Positions 33,353 through 45,394 of a stretch of DNA of 64,000 nt are shown here, piece by piece. The notes below the pieces were generated by a model. That model was not told the origin of the DNA, searched no databases, and worked only from the letters and a program-made list of their open reading frames with translations. Position 1 is the stretch's first letter; every line of letters begins with the position of its first letter. A program made the position numbers and the translations under genes. Source of the stretch: Pleurotus djamor (lineage: Eukaryota > Basidiomycota > Agaricomycetes > Agaricales > Pleurotaceae); contig JAPEVF010000161.1 in NCBI GenBank assembly GCA_029747585.1, positions 1 to 64,000 on the forward strand, in the 5' to 3' direction.

Positions 33353-34533
33353 TTGATGTTGATGACAGATGAAGTACTTATGCGACTTTAGGCGTTTGCC
33401 GAAACTGTGATCTGACGGGTAGGCAATGTACGCGTGGGGGCGAAATGGACGAGTACGAACCTTGAATTCACGATTTATAAGTTTCGGAAACTCCTAAGGT
33501 GCTGTGCAAAAAGTTGGAGGAAGGTGCGGGTCAGGTGGGAGTGGAAACCGAGACCGTGCACAGCCCCAGGGCCCGAATCGGGAAATAAAATCTTGGCACG
33601 CTAGCGCTTCTCGACATTTACCTCCAGCATCGAGGATATTGAGGCGCTGAAGTCTGCCACTGACCGAGTACTCCTCCCGATGTCGCCGACAGCGTTCTCC
33701 AGGAGTCATCTAAATGCTGAGGAGAACATTTACTAGTTGCAAGGAGACGGTCTGCTGGGGATGACAATCTCCTCCGACAGCATACGGAGCTTGAACGGCA
33801 TGGGGAAACTCAACAGCTTTCCCCCCGAATCCTTGGTTTCGTGCAATGCAATGATTGAAATATACTCGACAACAATATGAAGACGATATGGCATAAACTG
33901 GACGCAATTTACAAGGTCACCGTTGTGTACAAGTCGTGTAAGTAGTTGAGAGTGACAACCTCATGGCGGCCTGCCTCATTTTCAAGCTAAAGCATTTATA
34001 TCATAGTTCCCGTGAAAAACGGCGCCCGGTCATTCAGCTTTCTAGGAACACCCAGCGACAAACTGACTGCCCCGGCTGGTGCGGGCTTGAACGAAGGCTA
34101 TGCTATCCTTTTCATACCTTTGATCGCGCCGCGTGAAAGTGACTTCATAGAGTTTAAACGACAGAGAGGGTAATGCTAAAAATGATAGGTCGCGGCTCAG
34201 AGTGGGGCTGAAATTTGGAAGATGGTAGAGAGTAGGAGCACTATCTATTACAGTAAGAGGGGTTTCAACTTCAACGAGCGTAGAGTACATATTAGGCGCG
34301 AGATTACAAAAGGTATCAAAAGTCCAGGTGTCTGAGCGAATGTTGGCATACATACAACATGGAGTACGTTGGATGCAAGGCGTAAAGACGGACGGAAGAG
34401 ACGAGGAAGGAAAGTGAAGTTAGGACTGAGCGAAATGGATGGATGGGATATGCAAGGGTGTGTGTATAAATAAAGAACGGATGAAGGATAACCCTCATGC
34501 ACGCCAGTAAAGTGGAGACAAAGCACAGCCTAC
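33353..34533. other. Intergenic between Gly-rich copies A and B
   Basis: Promoter of copy A and 3' flank of copy B. Minus-strand frames between 34042 and 34530 are most likely the untranslated region of copy B. No gene is supported. Confidence 0.4.
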
Positions 34534-35535
34534 TCAGAGATGATATGAAAGTGTCCAAATGACGTACAGCAAACCAAATATTCCAAGACTCGGCGAGGCT
34601 AGCCGGCGCGCTGATGAGTCCATTAACAGCACGTTGTCTCCAATGGTCGTATTGAGACAATTCATCAACGTTGAGTTGATGTACGACGGCAGCGGCGTGT
34701 CGGGAGTACCCTCCTCAGCAAGCGCGCCAGTATTGTTGTAGCCGTCAAATGTGAGCGCAACACTGCTGGCGCGGTAATATTGAATGGTCTGCTCAGGCTG
34801 AGGACGACCGCTGGAGTTATAGGCGACGGGAACCGTCGAAGAGTTGGAAGAAAGAATGGAAGAGCAGTTGGAGCGGATATCTTCGATGAGCGAGACGACT
34901 GTTGAGTTATCGGCGACGAGGTGAAAGATTTGCGTGGTGTTATCCCTGGGACTGAACGCGGCGACAACCATAGGACCACCAGGTCGACTTGAATTGTCGG
35001 GGTTTCCGTACTGAGAGCACGTTACACACGAACCGTAGGATAAAAATGGCGAAGTTGACTTACTTCTCTGCTATGCAGGTAAGCACCCGTCCCAACACCA
35101 GCGGCACCACCCCAAGCCAATGGCCAGAAGAAAAATGGGAAGCCTCTGTCGGCGACACCCCGTCCAGCGACACCAGGATATCCACTACCATATGTTCTAT
35201 ACATTTATTCTAGCTTCAGCGACATCCAAGATGACAAAACGAATCACGCACTGTGTTCCATATACACTCGATCGAGTCCCACCACCAGCTTGACGCCCTG
35301 CAAATGGTTGACCTGCAGGTATCCTCACTGGGGCGCCTCCACCGGATCCACGCGAGCTAGCACCGCGACTACCAGCTGACGAAGAAACTCGAGCCGTCCT
35401 CCCAGCAGAACCACGACCTCCTCCGCCTCCACCTCCGCGAGCGCCACCTCCACTACGACCACCGCCACCTCCACCACCTCTCCCACCACCTCCACCGCCT
35501 CTAGGATCACGCTTGGTGATGAATGGAAAGTACAT
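34534..35535 (-). CDS. Gly-rich membrane-anchored protein, tandem copy B
   Basis: Start at MYFPFITKRDPRGG (35535), chosen because copies A and C begin the same way; the frame runs 12 codons further up. A nearly pure Gly/Arg run is followed by APVRIPAGQPFAGRQAGG and SVYGTQ, then an intron. The next exon gives TYGSGYPGVAGRG with the WPLAWGGAAGVGTGAY hydrophobic core; the last gives MVVAAFSPRDNTTQ, LVADNSTVVSLIEDIRSN and QYYRASSVALTFDGYN. The C-terminus is SLGIFGLLYVIWTLSYHL, like copy A. Domain order is identical to copies A and C, with most change in the Gly-rich arm. Confidence 0.75.
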
Positions 35536-36482
35536 TGTTAAGCGTTCGAGTAGCTCAAGCGAGAGGCGCAAGCAGAGAGAAGAGTGAGATGGATGACAGG
35601 AAACTTGGGCTACAACAGGTAGCGACGCGTTTGCCTGCCTTTTGAACCGTGGCCAGGCGCGAAGTTCCTATTTGCAGTGCTGGAGGATACCGTGCGGGTG
35701 GAGAAGGCAAGGCGAGCAAAGGAAGGCGAGGAACCAGGATGACGCAGGGATCCGAATTGAGAAGAAAGATTTTGACACAGCCATATCGTCAATGATTCAG
35801 GCTCGTCAACGTTTATCAACTTCTTGGCAGTAAGGGTAGCGTCCATCACGTCGCGTCAATCCAGGCGGTGAATAGAGGCCCATGAAGCCGCAATTTGCGT
35901 AGCGATGTATCGTCGAGAGTTGGAACTTGGAAGAAAAGAACACCTCCGTGACTTACTGACAAGGCCAGCGCCGCATCCAAAATCTGCACAGATTACGATC
36001 GAGGAGCACTCTATTTGTCACGACAGAGCTGTATACTCGATGAAATATGACGAGTCAGTTGTGTGATTTAAGAAAGGCGTGGATAGATATTGTACCCTGG
36101 GACAAGTCGGTGCATCGTAACAGCATGTCGACCCACAACCAGAATGTCGGGTAACGATCAAGGCTATACAGCGTTCCTGGCGTGGTCGGATCAGCGCGAA
36201 AACCGCATGGAACATTCAGGATTGTACACGTCCAATTGATGAAGTGACTGGTTCTGGGCGGTAAGGGTGGTGACGGCGAGCGCCTTCCATGCGTCTTCAG
36301 TTGAAGTTAATCAGGGGCTTGTCCCCCTAACTCATTATCATAGATTGTGAGTCAACCCTCTGGAAGCCCTAGTGCGAGTTGAGATATGTATGGTGTGCTG
36401 TACAAATATTTCATTATGAGGTAAAGCAAGACGATTTATGCGATAAAATATGGTATTATTCGTGCATAGAGTATTATCATAA
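35536..36482. other. Intergenic between Gly-rich copies B and C
   Basis: Promoter side of copy B. No coding feature is seen on either strand. Confidence 0.4.
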
Positions 36483-37469
36483 TTACTTCTTCTTGAACAA
36501 AACCACTATCGCAACAAAGAACACCGCGAAAACCCACATGGCCGCCCACTCAGCCTTCATCTTCTCTGAAGAATCCTCCGAGTCATCCGAGGAGACTGCC
36601 AATACTGATGGGTCGAATGACAAATCCATCAGCAATACATTGTCCCCAATGGTTGCATTGAGGCAATTCATCACTTCGACGTTGATGTACGGAGGTAACG
36701 CCGTGTCGGGGGTGCCTTCTTCGGCCAGAGCACCGGTGTTGTTATAGCCGTCAAAGGTAAGAGCGACGCTGCTCGCGCGATAATACTGGATGGTTTGTTC
36801 TGGTTGGGGAAGATCGCTGGATTCGTAAGCAACAGGCTTCGCTGATGAGTTCGAGGAAAGGATGGAAGAACAATTCAAGTATATATCCTCGATGAGGGAT
36901 ACAACCGTAGAATTTTCGGCGACGATACGGAAAGTCTGGACGGTGTCGTTATTGGGACTGAACGCAGCGACGAACATGGGTCCGCCCGGTCTGCTGGAGT
37001 TATCCGAGGTACCATACTAAAAGTTTGTTATGAGCGCGGGTCGTGAGGTCGTAAAAGGCAACTCACTTCTAAGGTATGCAGGTAAGCAGCGGCTCCTGTA
37101 CTCGCTACTCCTCCCCAAGCCAGCGGCCAGAAGATGAATGGGAATCCTCTGTTAGCAACGCCGCGTCCAGCGAGGCCAGGATAGCCACTACCGTAGGATC
37201 TTGGAGCGGAAAGTCAGAGCTGAAAACGCGTCATAATAAATCAGGGAATACAATTACCGTGTCCCATACACGTCTGCTCGAGTCGCACCACCTGTCATCC
37301 GACCTGCAAATGGTTGACCAGCAGGAATTTCGGCTGGAGTTCCTCCTCCAAATGCACGCGAACTAGCACTTTGAATACCAGCCGACGTATTGACAAGAAC
37401 GGTTCTCCCAGCAGAGCCCCCGCCTCCGTCAGGTTCGAGACCACGCTTAGTGACAAATGGGAAGTACAT
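36483..37469 (-). CDS. Gly-rich membrane-anchored protein, tandem copy C with altered C-terminus
   Basis: Start MYFPFVTKRG at 37469. The Gly-rich arm is much shorter than in copies A and B (about a dozen residues before AGRTVLVNTSAG). The core is conserved: TPAEIPAGQPFAGRMTGG, the intron, a central hydrophobic exon, MFVAAFSPNNDTVQ, RIVAENSTVVSLIEDIYLN and QYYRASSVALTFDGYN. The end differs. An acidic Ser/Asp/Glu stretch is followed by a real transmembrane helix with a basic stop (AMWVFAVFFVAIVVLFKKK) instead of the SLGLLG-type end. Function unknown. Confidence 0.75.
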
Positions 37470-40400
37470 CGATGAGCGGTATATCAACTTGTGCAAAACA
37501 AGGACGTTGATGTATTCGAGGGTATGCGTCGTCCTTTTATTAGGAGTGGCATAGGAGGTGAGTTAAAAACGTTCCTAGATGCAGTGCAAGAGGATGGATG
37601 CCGGGCGGCAAGGGGAGGGGGGGCGACATTGTCGTTGATGATCGATGATCGAGCCATCCAGACATACGAACTCGTCAATAAGGCACACCTTGGCGCGGAT
37701 CCTGCAATTGTCGGCAGGACGCTGTGCCGATGAAGATAGCTTGGAAGAATGGTTGAGCCTTCTCAAGGTGGTGTGGTGTGCCACTTACATCTTGCGAAAG
37801 ACAGAATAGAGATTACTTTCAGCTGAGAGTGGTGAGTGAAATATACGAAAGCCAGACATAGTAAGATTGTAGGTTCTGTGGAGGTGACGACTCATTTTTC
37901 TAGAGCGAAGGGGATGAGTAACTTACACCTTGTCAAGCAGAATTGGCACCTACAAATACAGATACAGCAAGGTCCGACGGAAGTGTCGTCCTGAGGCTCG
38001 CATGCTTGGCTTCTATGAGTCGTCCGTTGTTATTCTGGGCAGACGAGAAAGCACCTATTGCACTATGAGCCCAAGACCGTGTTACCATAAACAGTTCACG
38101 TGGTGAATTTTGCACTTCCCCCGGTCGCCGTGTGACATAGGGTGATCCCTGAACGGGTGGGTTTCATCCGTTTTGACACCAAGTGGTTTTACGCTGGAGT
38201 TGTAACTCGGGCGAGTAATTAAAACCACCACATAACTATCTGGATGAACTGTAACTAGGTACGCGGGGGTTTGTAACCATACTTGTATACATAGGGCATC
38301 ATCGACGTCGACGTCGCGCGGGCCTCGTAGCAGCTCGTAGCATCATCAACTCAAGTCTCAGCCGCTTCATTGTTGACGAGGGTGGTTCCGTAGGTCCTTG
38401 AGTTGTGTTGCCGACAGCCTGTACCCGAGGCAGTACTCTTTGTGTTGGTATGATGCAAACGGCGAAAATATGTACTCTTTTACCAGCATTCGTTGGCACC
38501 ATGAATTGGTTTCGGCAAACTAGGACCTAGCTGGAAGATCATGGATGAGTAGGAATGTTTGGGATGTGTTTGCCAAAATTACAAAGCTGCTCAACTGGAT
38601 ACGAGGAGAAAGAGATATACTCAATCAACCGTTCGCGTGGCTGCAACATGGTTGAAGAAAAAGCCAGCTGCGAGACTTCATCCAAGCTCACGCAGGAGAT
38701 TTGCTGACGAAGATACATTGACTACGACGGTCACGACAGGGCAAATTCGCAGCGGGAGATCGAGGTCGAGATGTGTTGACGCACCGGGGAAGCTGATAAG
38801 TTTATTGGGGGAACGTGAGAGTTACCGAAGCGACGCGTGGACACTGACTTTTTATGTGGGCTGAGCAACGTATCGAAACGCGTGCTCCGAATTGGTGAGT
38901 GGCGTGCGTGAAGCCTCACTAGTCCGCGACCAAAGACCAAAGGCATCGGCGGCGAACGTAAATTTGGTGTAGGTCGAGATCGTGCGTATTGTACGCATGT
39001 TCGACCAGGCCTTCAAAGCTTCCAGGCTTCGTTAATCATCGAAATACTGATCGTCTATTGAGGGAGACAGGTTGCTTCGTCTGGCAGTGGCGGCTGGCAA
39101 AATTGTAAAATGACCAAGTCCACAAGCGCGCGTTGGTGATTGGATGAGCATGTCACGTGGTAAAAACACACTTCCCAATTTTAGAAAGTGGTTCAAGTTC
39201 AAACCTACGCGTCGCCATCATCGCCATCATCAACTCCCACCTCCTCATCTTTCTCATCCAAGTCAAAATATTCAACGTACGTCTGTGATGCTGAATTACT
39301 CGGTCCAGGTCTCCGCTCCTCATCGCTTTCTCTGGGAGGTATGAATCCGACGTTGATATGACGCGTCTGACGCGCGTACTAGACACGTCTGGTGCTATCT
39401 CAAATCGAATCGAGGCCGCACCAATGGCGACGGATCACCCCATGCTTCATTGCACCGCATAGGACGCAGCACTAGTGGGTGTAAATCAACGATAAGTGCG
39501 GTTTAACCCAATGTCTGTTCGTTGCCGTGGATTTTTGGTACTGAAAGCTTTTCAACTCCTCCAGCGTCCCGTGTCGCGGCGCAACATCAAAACTCGAGTC
39601 TATTAAGCCGCTTTCAAGACCCAGTAGAGCCAGCGACAGCAACAGCGCGTTCAAAACTTCAACTTGTAATCAGCGCTGAGCATCTTCATTTTACCCTAGC
39701 GTTTGCAGATGCTAATATTGCTGCGGCGACCCGATATGATTGTTTCGCTTAGACTGGCCTCAGGCTGGGATGCTCGAAGTCCCCCAGATTCGCTGCCATT
39801 ATGGGGCCAGATAATCGTGCGAAAGGTGAGCCATGTCCAAGACATCCATTTAAACCTCGACGCGGACTGTGAGCCCATCGCGGGTCCTCTGGCCCTGAAG
39901 CCCGCAATGACGCCGTCAACGATGACGATGAATCCCGCAATCCCGACAATGCTGAAGGGATTGTGGCCTCTAACGTACTGCTTCTCACATCCCCTTCGCC
40001 TCCAAGTCTTTCCCTCCTCTTACTTCTACATTCCCCTTCTCTTCCTCCTCTCCTCTCTTCCCCCCAGTTCATCATAGGCTTCCAGGCTCTGTCTGCCATA
40101 CTCTACGCCCACCTTTGGGCTGTGTAGCATTCCCGATGTCTCTTCTGTTGCTGCCCTATCCCCAGCCCCCTCTCCGCCTCCCTCAGTGTACTTCTGCTAT
40201 GTTCCCATCCCCCGAAGCTACCTACATTTGAATGCATCTGTATTCTACCGTACTACCAAATGTACCAGCACTATTCGCGCCAAATATCATTCCATCACAG
40301 TTTGGTTATTTTCACTCGCCCCCCATGCTCCATTGACAGGTTTCCCGGAGTATTTCCCTCACGAGGTTTCACTATGTTCAAACCATGTTTCCGATACCCA

Positions 40401-40802
40401 GGAACCACATGTATATCCTGAAAATATGACGGGTGAATCAGGATAATATACCCACTGAAAGTAACTATGAATAATTCCTCCGTTTTCGGGATCGTTGCCC
40501 CGAACCCCAGGTTAAGGTACGCCGGTACACGTCTCATTGACACCATTTTTCCTACTGAACTTGCAGATCATTTTCACCCGCTCCGAAAACCATAGTGATT
40601 GGGTTACCAACATGCATAGGTTGGCGGGGATGACAGTAATGTGACCCATCTGCTTACTCCTCGATACTCATCCGCAACTAATTTTCGACTTGCGAGTTGT
40701 GGAAATCACCTCGAATACTTATGACATGGCATACTTCGATAGAGCTGAGTAAGTAACATGGGAGTAGGCGACATTCAGGAAACTTCATCAATCTAGACGC
40801 GT
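37470..40802. other. 3.3 kb without a supported gene
   Basis: This is the largest empty stretch in the window. Open frames are short and mutually overlapping, with no recognisable domain. A strongly pyrimidine-rich tract lies at about 39980-40075 on the + strand, the kind of sequence found in fungal promoters and 5' leaders, but no convincing start or protein follows it. Confidence 0.35.
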
Positions 40803-41476
40803 CTACTTCCACTGGGCGACGGTGACGACCGCATCGTCGTAATCGTTGTCTTTCCAATCCTCGGACAAAAACTAAGTGCAGCACGATGAGTTATAGAGAC
40901 ACGAAAGACAATGGGTTAGGAAGAGGGCGGACGTACCACGGAGAAGTAGTATTCTTCGTGGCCGCCTTCATCAGGTTCCTTCTTGATCTAAAAGAATTAA
41001 ATATGAGCGCCGATCACGATCAGCCTGGCAAACTACTCACTGTGACAGGTTGAGCGAGCTTCGAGGGAGCGAACGTCCCGGTGGGCGACGAGGAATGCTC
41101 AATAACAACATTCAAGATCCTAATTTCTGGACGCCCGACGAAGCTCCAAGAAGGATTTCCATTGGACTCCAATACCATTGGGTGGCTCCTGCCTTGACCA
41201 ACGAAGATGGACGACGCAATGGTTCGCTTGGTGGCCTTGTCGATGAGCGTAAAAATAGCACGCTGGTAGCCATTGCTATTGACATTCTAGAGGACGAGGG
41301 TTTACTTCAATGAGGCCGAGTTTTTACAGAGTGAATGATAGACGACATACGGCGCGAACGGCTCCTCGGAAATTTGGTTTGATTTCAATATTGTAGCCCG
41401 TTATGGGAGTGCCAGACGGTGCCGGAGGGGATTCTACAGGAGCTGGGGCTGGGGCTGGAGCTTCAGTAGCAGACAT
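40803..41476 (-). CDS. Small conserved protein, member of a divergent paralog pair (left)
   Basis: Four exons fit, starting MSATEAPAPAPAPVESPP at 41476. The Ala/Pro leader is followed by TPITGYNIEIKPNFRGAVRA, an intron (41350-41287), NVNSNGYQRAIFTLIDKATKR and SWSFVGRPEIRILNVVIEH. Then come KLAQPVT/IKKEPDEGGHEEYYFSV and FLSEDWKDNDYDDAVV, ending VAQWK at 40803. The neighbour on the opposite strand (42158-42794) aligns block for block, which supports every junction. Alternating hydrophobic residues suggest a small beta-rich domain. There is no signal peptide, so a cytosolic protein is expected. I do not recognise the family. Confidence 0.72.
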
Positions 41477-42157
41477 GGTGACTTTGGTGATGGAAATGTT
41501 GAGTAGGACGCGATGGTTGGAACTTGGGTGGCCAGCCAGCTTGGGTGCAAATTGAGGCCTTTATATAGTTTCACCCATCTAATGATCATGACATCTACAG
41601 ATGGATGGGAAAAGCACGAAGTCTCAGGTCGTGTCCGCCTTCGTGAGCGTATCTCAGAAAGGTGCTGAATGGAATCAATGAAATGAATTACTCACCGCAG
41701 GTACATCAGTACCGGAAACAAATATTTGTGTTCAAGGAACTAGTGGCAAAGGGGTGGGTTGCTTCGCAATGTATTTGGATATCAATGTCTGGGAATTAGA
41801 GCAGAATTGGGATGCATGGAACATGGATTCAATGTCGGTCGTGCCCAAAATGGGAACTTCAATGGATGCCAGGTCGGCCACGTCAATGTACTGTATCACG
41901 CAAAATGAAAAGACCGGAACGTACTAAGTGGAGTCAGAGCTTAGGTGTTCCATACTGTGGGATCAACCATCTTGGATGGAGAAGGGGTCGCAGCCGGACA
42001 TGAAATTGAGCTCTCCCGCGGTGTCAACCATTTGACAGATGGCGCAGGAGGGACGTTCCTAGAAGTAAACGGTTGAATGAGTTGGGTTGGATATAAAACC
42101 TATGGAACCGCGAAGNAAAAAACGCACAACCCAATCCTAAAAGTTATCATCTCCGGC
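41477..42157. promoter_or_regulatory. Shared intergenic region of a head-to-head paralog pair
   Basis: 681 bp lie between two divergent start codons of related genes, so it must contain both promoters. Specific elements were not identified. An ambiguous base at 42116 sits beside a run of A 41 bp upstream of the right-hand start. Confidence 0.5.
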
Positions 42158-42794
42158 ATGTCTACTTTCGCTACTCTTCCTGCGAACGTCGGCGGTGTCG
42201 ACCTCGACTTACAGCCTGGTTACCACGGTGCTATTCGCGCGGTGAGTACTCTGATGAAATGACTACGTTGAGCCTTAGTGTTGACTGACCTCCATCGTCT
42301 TTGCAGAAAGCCGCCGCTCCGGGTCTCTGGCGACGCGCGATCATCACGATGTACGAGAAGAAGACCCGCCGCATCATTTCGGTTACGACCTTCGTCGAGT
42401 ACCAGATTGGCAAGATGACACTTGAGTCCACCGGCGGGGACGTCTGGAAGTACACTCCGAAAACGGTGCCAACTGCCCTGAACATCAGAGCTGAAGATAA
42501 GAATACGGGAAAGCCGATGAGGCTGATCCGCCCAGTTACCGTGAGTTAACACAATCAATCCCGTGATGGTTCAACGTGTAATGTCCTGCTGAACTACCCG
42601 ATATTAGGTTAGGAAAGAGCCCGAAGATACTAATAAGAAGGACTTTTACCTTTCTGCCGTAGGTACTTTCATGTTTACTTCGTAGATGAGAGCTGAGACC
42701 CAACATCCAGGTCCTTGCCGACGACGTCAAAGCGGACAACTCCGAGACGTTTAGCTTCGATGATGGGGAGGTCATAATCTTGCAGTACAAGTAA
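42158..42794 (+). CDS. Small conserved protein, member of a divergent paralog pair (right)
   Basis: Start MSTFATLPANVGGVDLDL at 42158. Exon blocks: PGYHGAIRA, then KAAAPGLWRRAIITMYEKK, TTFVEYQIGKMTLESTGG, VWKYTPKTVPTALNIR, RLIRPVT/VRKEPEDTNKKDFYLSAV and VLADDVKADNSETFSFDDGE, ending ILQYK at 42794. Motif pairs with the left-hand gene include (R/Q)RAI(I/F)T, W.(Y/F), PVT(V/I)(R/K)KEP and (F/Y)(Y/F)(L/F)S. It lacks the Ala/Pro leader of the partner. About 140 residues, beta-rich, no signal peptide. Function unknown. Confidence 0.75.
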
Positions 42795-43928
42795 TAGTAG
42801 CCTTAGCTCCCATAGTACATATGCATGAACTTTGAAGCCGCAGGATGTGGGAACTTGCGGTGCTGCATAAGGTGATGCGCGCGTATGCTCTCTGGTCGTC
42901 CCAATTAAGTCTGCCTAGATCGTTTGGACGATTAGCAATCCTATGGTTGGTGTCTGCGAAGATTTCATACCTCTGATAAGACCACATTGGATTGGAAAAA
43001 GTGATGACATCGCCAGTCTGTGGTGAAACTACCCCGATCGAGATTCATGAAGTCACCGCCCATGAGACAGGACGATGAAATTGAAAGTCGAATGAGCGCG
43101 CGTATTGATCTTCATTCGTAAGAATACAACGGGTTTGCGTGACGGATTCTCTTTCCCATGTTTGGTGTAGTAACGTTCGTGTTGCATCGAGTTTTTCGGT
43201 AGAATGGGGTAGGTTTACTTGTTCGGCTGAGATTAAGAGTCAGGTCAAAGAGCACCGTCAAGTGGAGTAGACGTTCAGCCCAAGCTCGCCCATCCTTTAT
43301 AAGCGTACCCAAAGCCTGAAGTACACGCGAACGGGTGGTTTTGGTTGCGGTTGAGTAATCTGTTTCACGGTGGTTGGATTCTGAGGTGCCAGCGAGGCAG
43401 CAAGGGTAGAGTGTATGTCGTTGGGATACGACGAAGATGGAAGCCAAAGACTGGCTGAATGCACAGTCATCCGCTATTTACACGATTCTAATGAGAGGAA
43501 ATGTCGACTAAGTTGGGGTGTTCAGTCGAAAGTAGACACTGACCTACGGCATTTGCTCGCGATACGCGTCGACAACGGACACACGATACTTCTCTGGGCT
43601 TCCTGTGAGTTTTAGTCGGGTATGCGGGTCAAAAGACAGCGGTAGAAACCTAATCACAGGTGCCAGTAGCGATGAAGGTGGTTGACAACATGGAGGATCG
43701 TTCAAAAGTGTTTGGGACGTGGGGCACATGGTGGACACCTGATCGGAAGCCCCTATCTGGACTGGAGCCCGATAACTATGAGGTGCTCCCTTTCGAGCTG
43801 GGAGTTCAGAGGATTGTATGAGTAACCTTCCAGTATGCAGCAAAAATCCGTTATATTTCTGCAAGACAACATGAAGCACGGTCTACATATATTGACTTTT
43901 CTCAACTTCCTTGTCTGGAAGATACCAT
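42795..43928. other. Intergenic between convergent genes, no gene seen
   Basis: 3' flanks of the small + strand gene and the M35 protease gene. Frames at 43112-43879 on the minus strand show no domain. Confidence 0.4.
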
Positions 43929-45394
43929 TCAGCACCTAGTGCTGGCGTAAACTTGGGTAGTGAAGCACTAGAAAACCAAGGGTATTGAGCCGACGCGAGG
44001 ACAAGACTGAAGCCAGACGTACGTTGTAGTTATCAGCATTGCTGAGAGCCTGGGACGCGGATAATCCCTGATCGAAAGAGCATCCGTAGCCGACATCAGT
44101 GGTTCTTGCGACAGCGTGGGTGAGCTATCGGCAAAATCAGCGAAATTATTCAAGACAGCACCACACGAAGTGCACATACCTCGTGGAGAGTGGTTCCACC
44201 ACGAACGTTGCGGGAAGCGACAGAGGTACCAGAGCAGAGGTTACCAGTGGCTACTTCGTTGAAGAAGATGCTGCAGTAGTAGATCTGGTGTTGCCATCGT
44301 CAGCGACATCGGACAAGTATCAGTAAGGGATCCCAGTTACGTTGGTAGTAGAGGTGACGGTGTAGGCAATAACACCACCGCTGCAGACGCCGTAGGTGTC
44401 AGTGCAGCTGAGACTAAACCAAAACACAAAGGTTAGCTTGTTTCCTCGAGGGTCGCCACGGTGATGAACTTACGTGCGGGATCCAGAGTTCTCGCTAGCG
44501 ACGGCGTTAAGACGGGAGGTAACAGCCGAAGCGGTGTTAGTCTTCCAGTAGGCTCTGAAGAGCGAATCGCTGGTGCCACGGCTGTTGATGTACGAAGAAC
44601 CCAAAGAAGCAAGGGTCTTGGCCTCAGAGTAGCTAAAGTTCCGTCGCATGAGAGCTCGAAGATACAAAAGATATGATATGGGAACGTACCTGGCATCGAT
44701 GAAAGACTTGCGAGAAGAGGTCGAGCAGACGCTGACAGCGCGCTTGTTAAGCTCAGGGAGCTCACGCTTCTTGACATCACTGGTAACTTCAACGCTGACA
44801 GCGTCAGCGGCAACCTCGAGCTTGGTCAAGTCGACGAGGCTGGAAACTCTGTCGGCAATTCCAGCGACTTGGAAGGTGGTGACAGGCTCGAAGGAGAATT
44901 TTCCGGTTCCGACGGAAGCAAAGTCGAAGAGGGTAGAGACTAAGTGAAGCAATGAGGGTTGCATTACGCGACGGTTGACTAGGTACATACCAGAGTGCTT
45001 GACGGAAACGGTTTGGCCGGCTGGGATAACAGTGTAAGCAGTCTCATCCGCGTCGGGGAGAGAGACTTGGATCTATGAATGGTTGCATTCAGCGTGACCC
45101 TTAATGTAACTGAAGCGAACTTACTTTAACACCAGTGAAAGGCACTTCAGCGCCATCCTTGGTGACGGTGAAAACGCGGGTGGGGAGTCTGTCGTCCAAG
45201 ACTGTGCCGTACTTGAGGACCTTGACGTCCTCAGCTCCAGTGTTTGTAACTTCGGCGATGAAGGTGATGTCCTCGATGGAGTCAACGGTGGCGGCAGGCG
45301 AGGACACCTTGACGGAGAGACCGCCGGACCTTTTGAAGGGTGTGGCGAGGGCGGCGCTGACGAGGCCGAGGGTGACGAAGGACAAGAAGAGCAT
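43929..45394 (-). CDS. Secreted deuterolysin-type metalloprotease (M35)
   Basis: Start MLFLSFVTLGLVSAALATP at 45394, a clear signal peptide. The pro-region has SGGLSVKVSSPAATVD, YGTVLDDRLPTRVFTV and a Lys-Arg site (PELNKRAVSVC) that suits Kex2-type processing. The mature domain starts with SSRKSFIDASYSEAKTLA and has several Cys. The zinc site is split by a 55-bp intron (44179-44125): exon ends GGTTLHE and the next begins LTHAVARTTDVGYGCSFD, giving HELTH and the TTDVGYG aspartate motif of aspzincins. The end is ALSNADNYN/CFTTQVYASTRC at 43929. About 350 residues in at least eight exons, usual for fungal M35. It should degrade proteins outside the cell. Lys-specificity as in mushroom M35 enzymes is possible but not shown. 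Confidence 0.9.

Noticed and set aside
32988..33356. + strand frame rich in Pro/Glu/Leu
   Set aside because: Antisense of the Gly/Ser-rich arm of copy A; composition follows from the other strand.
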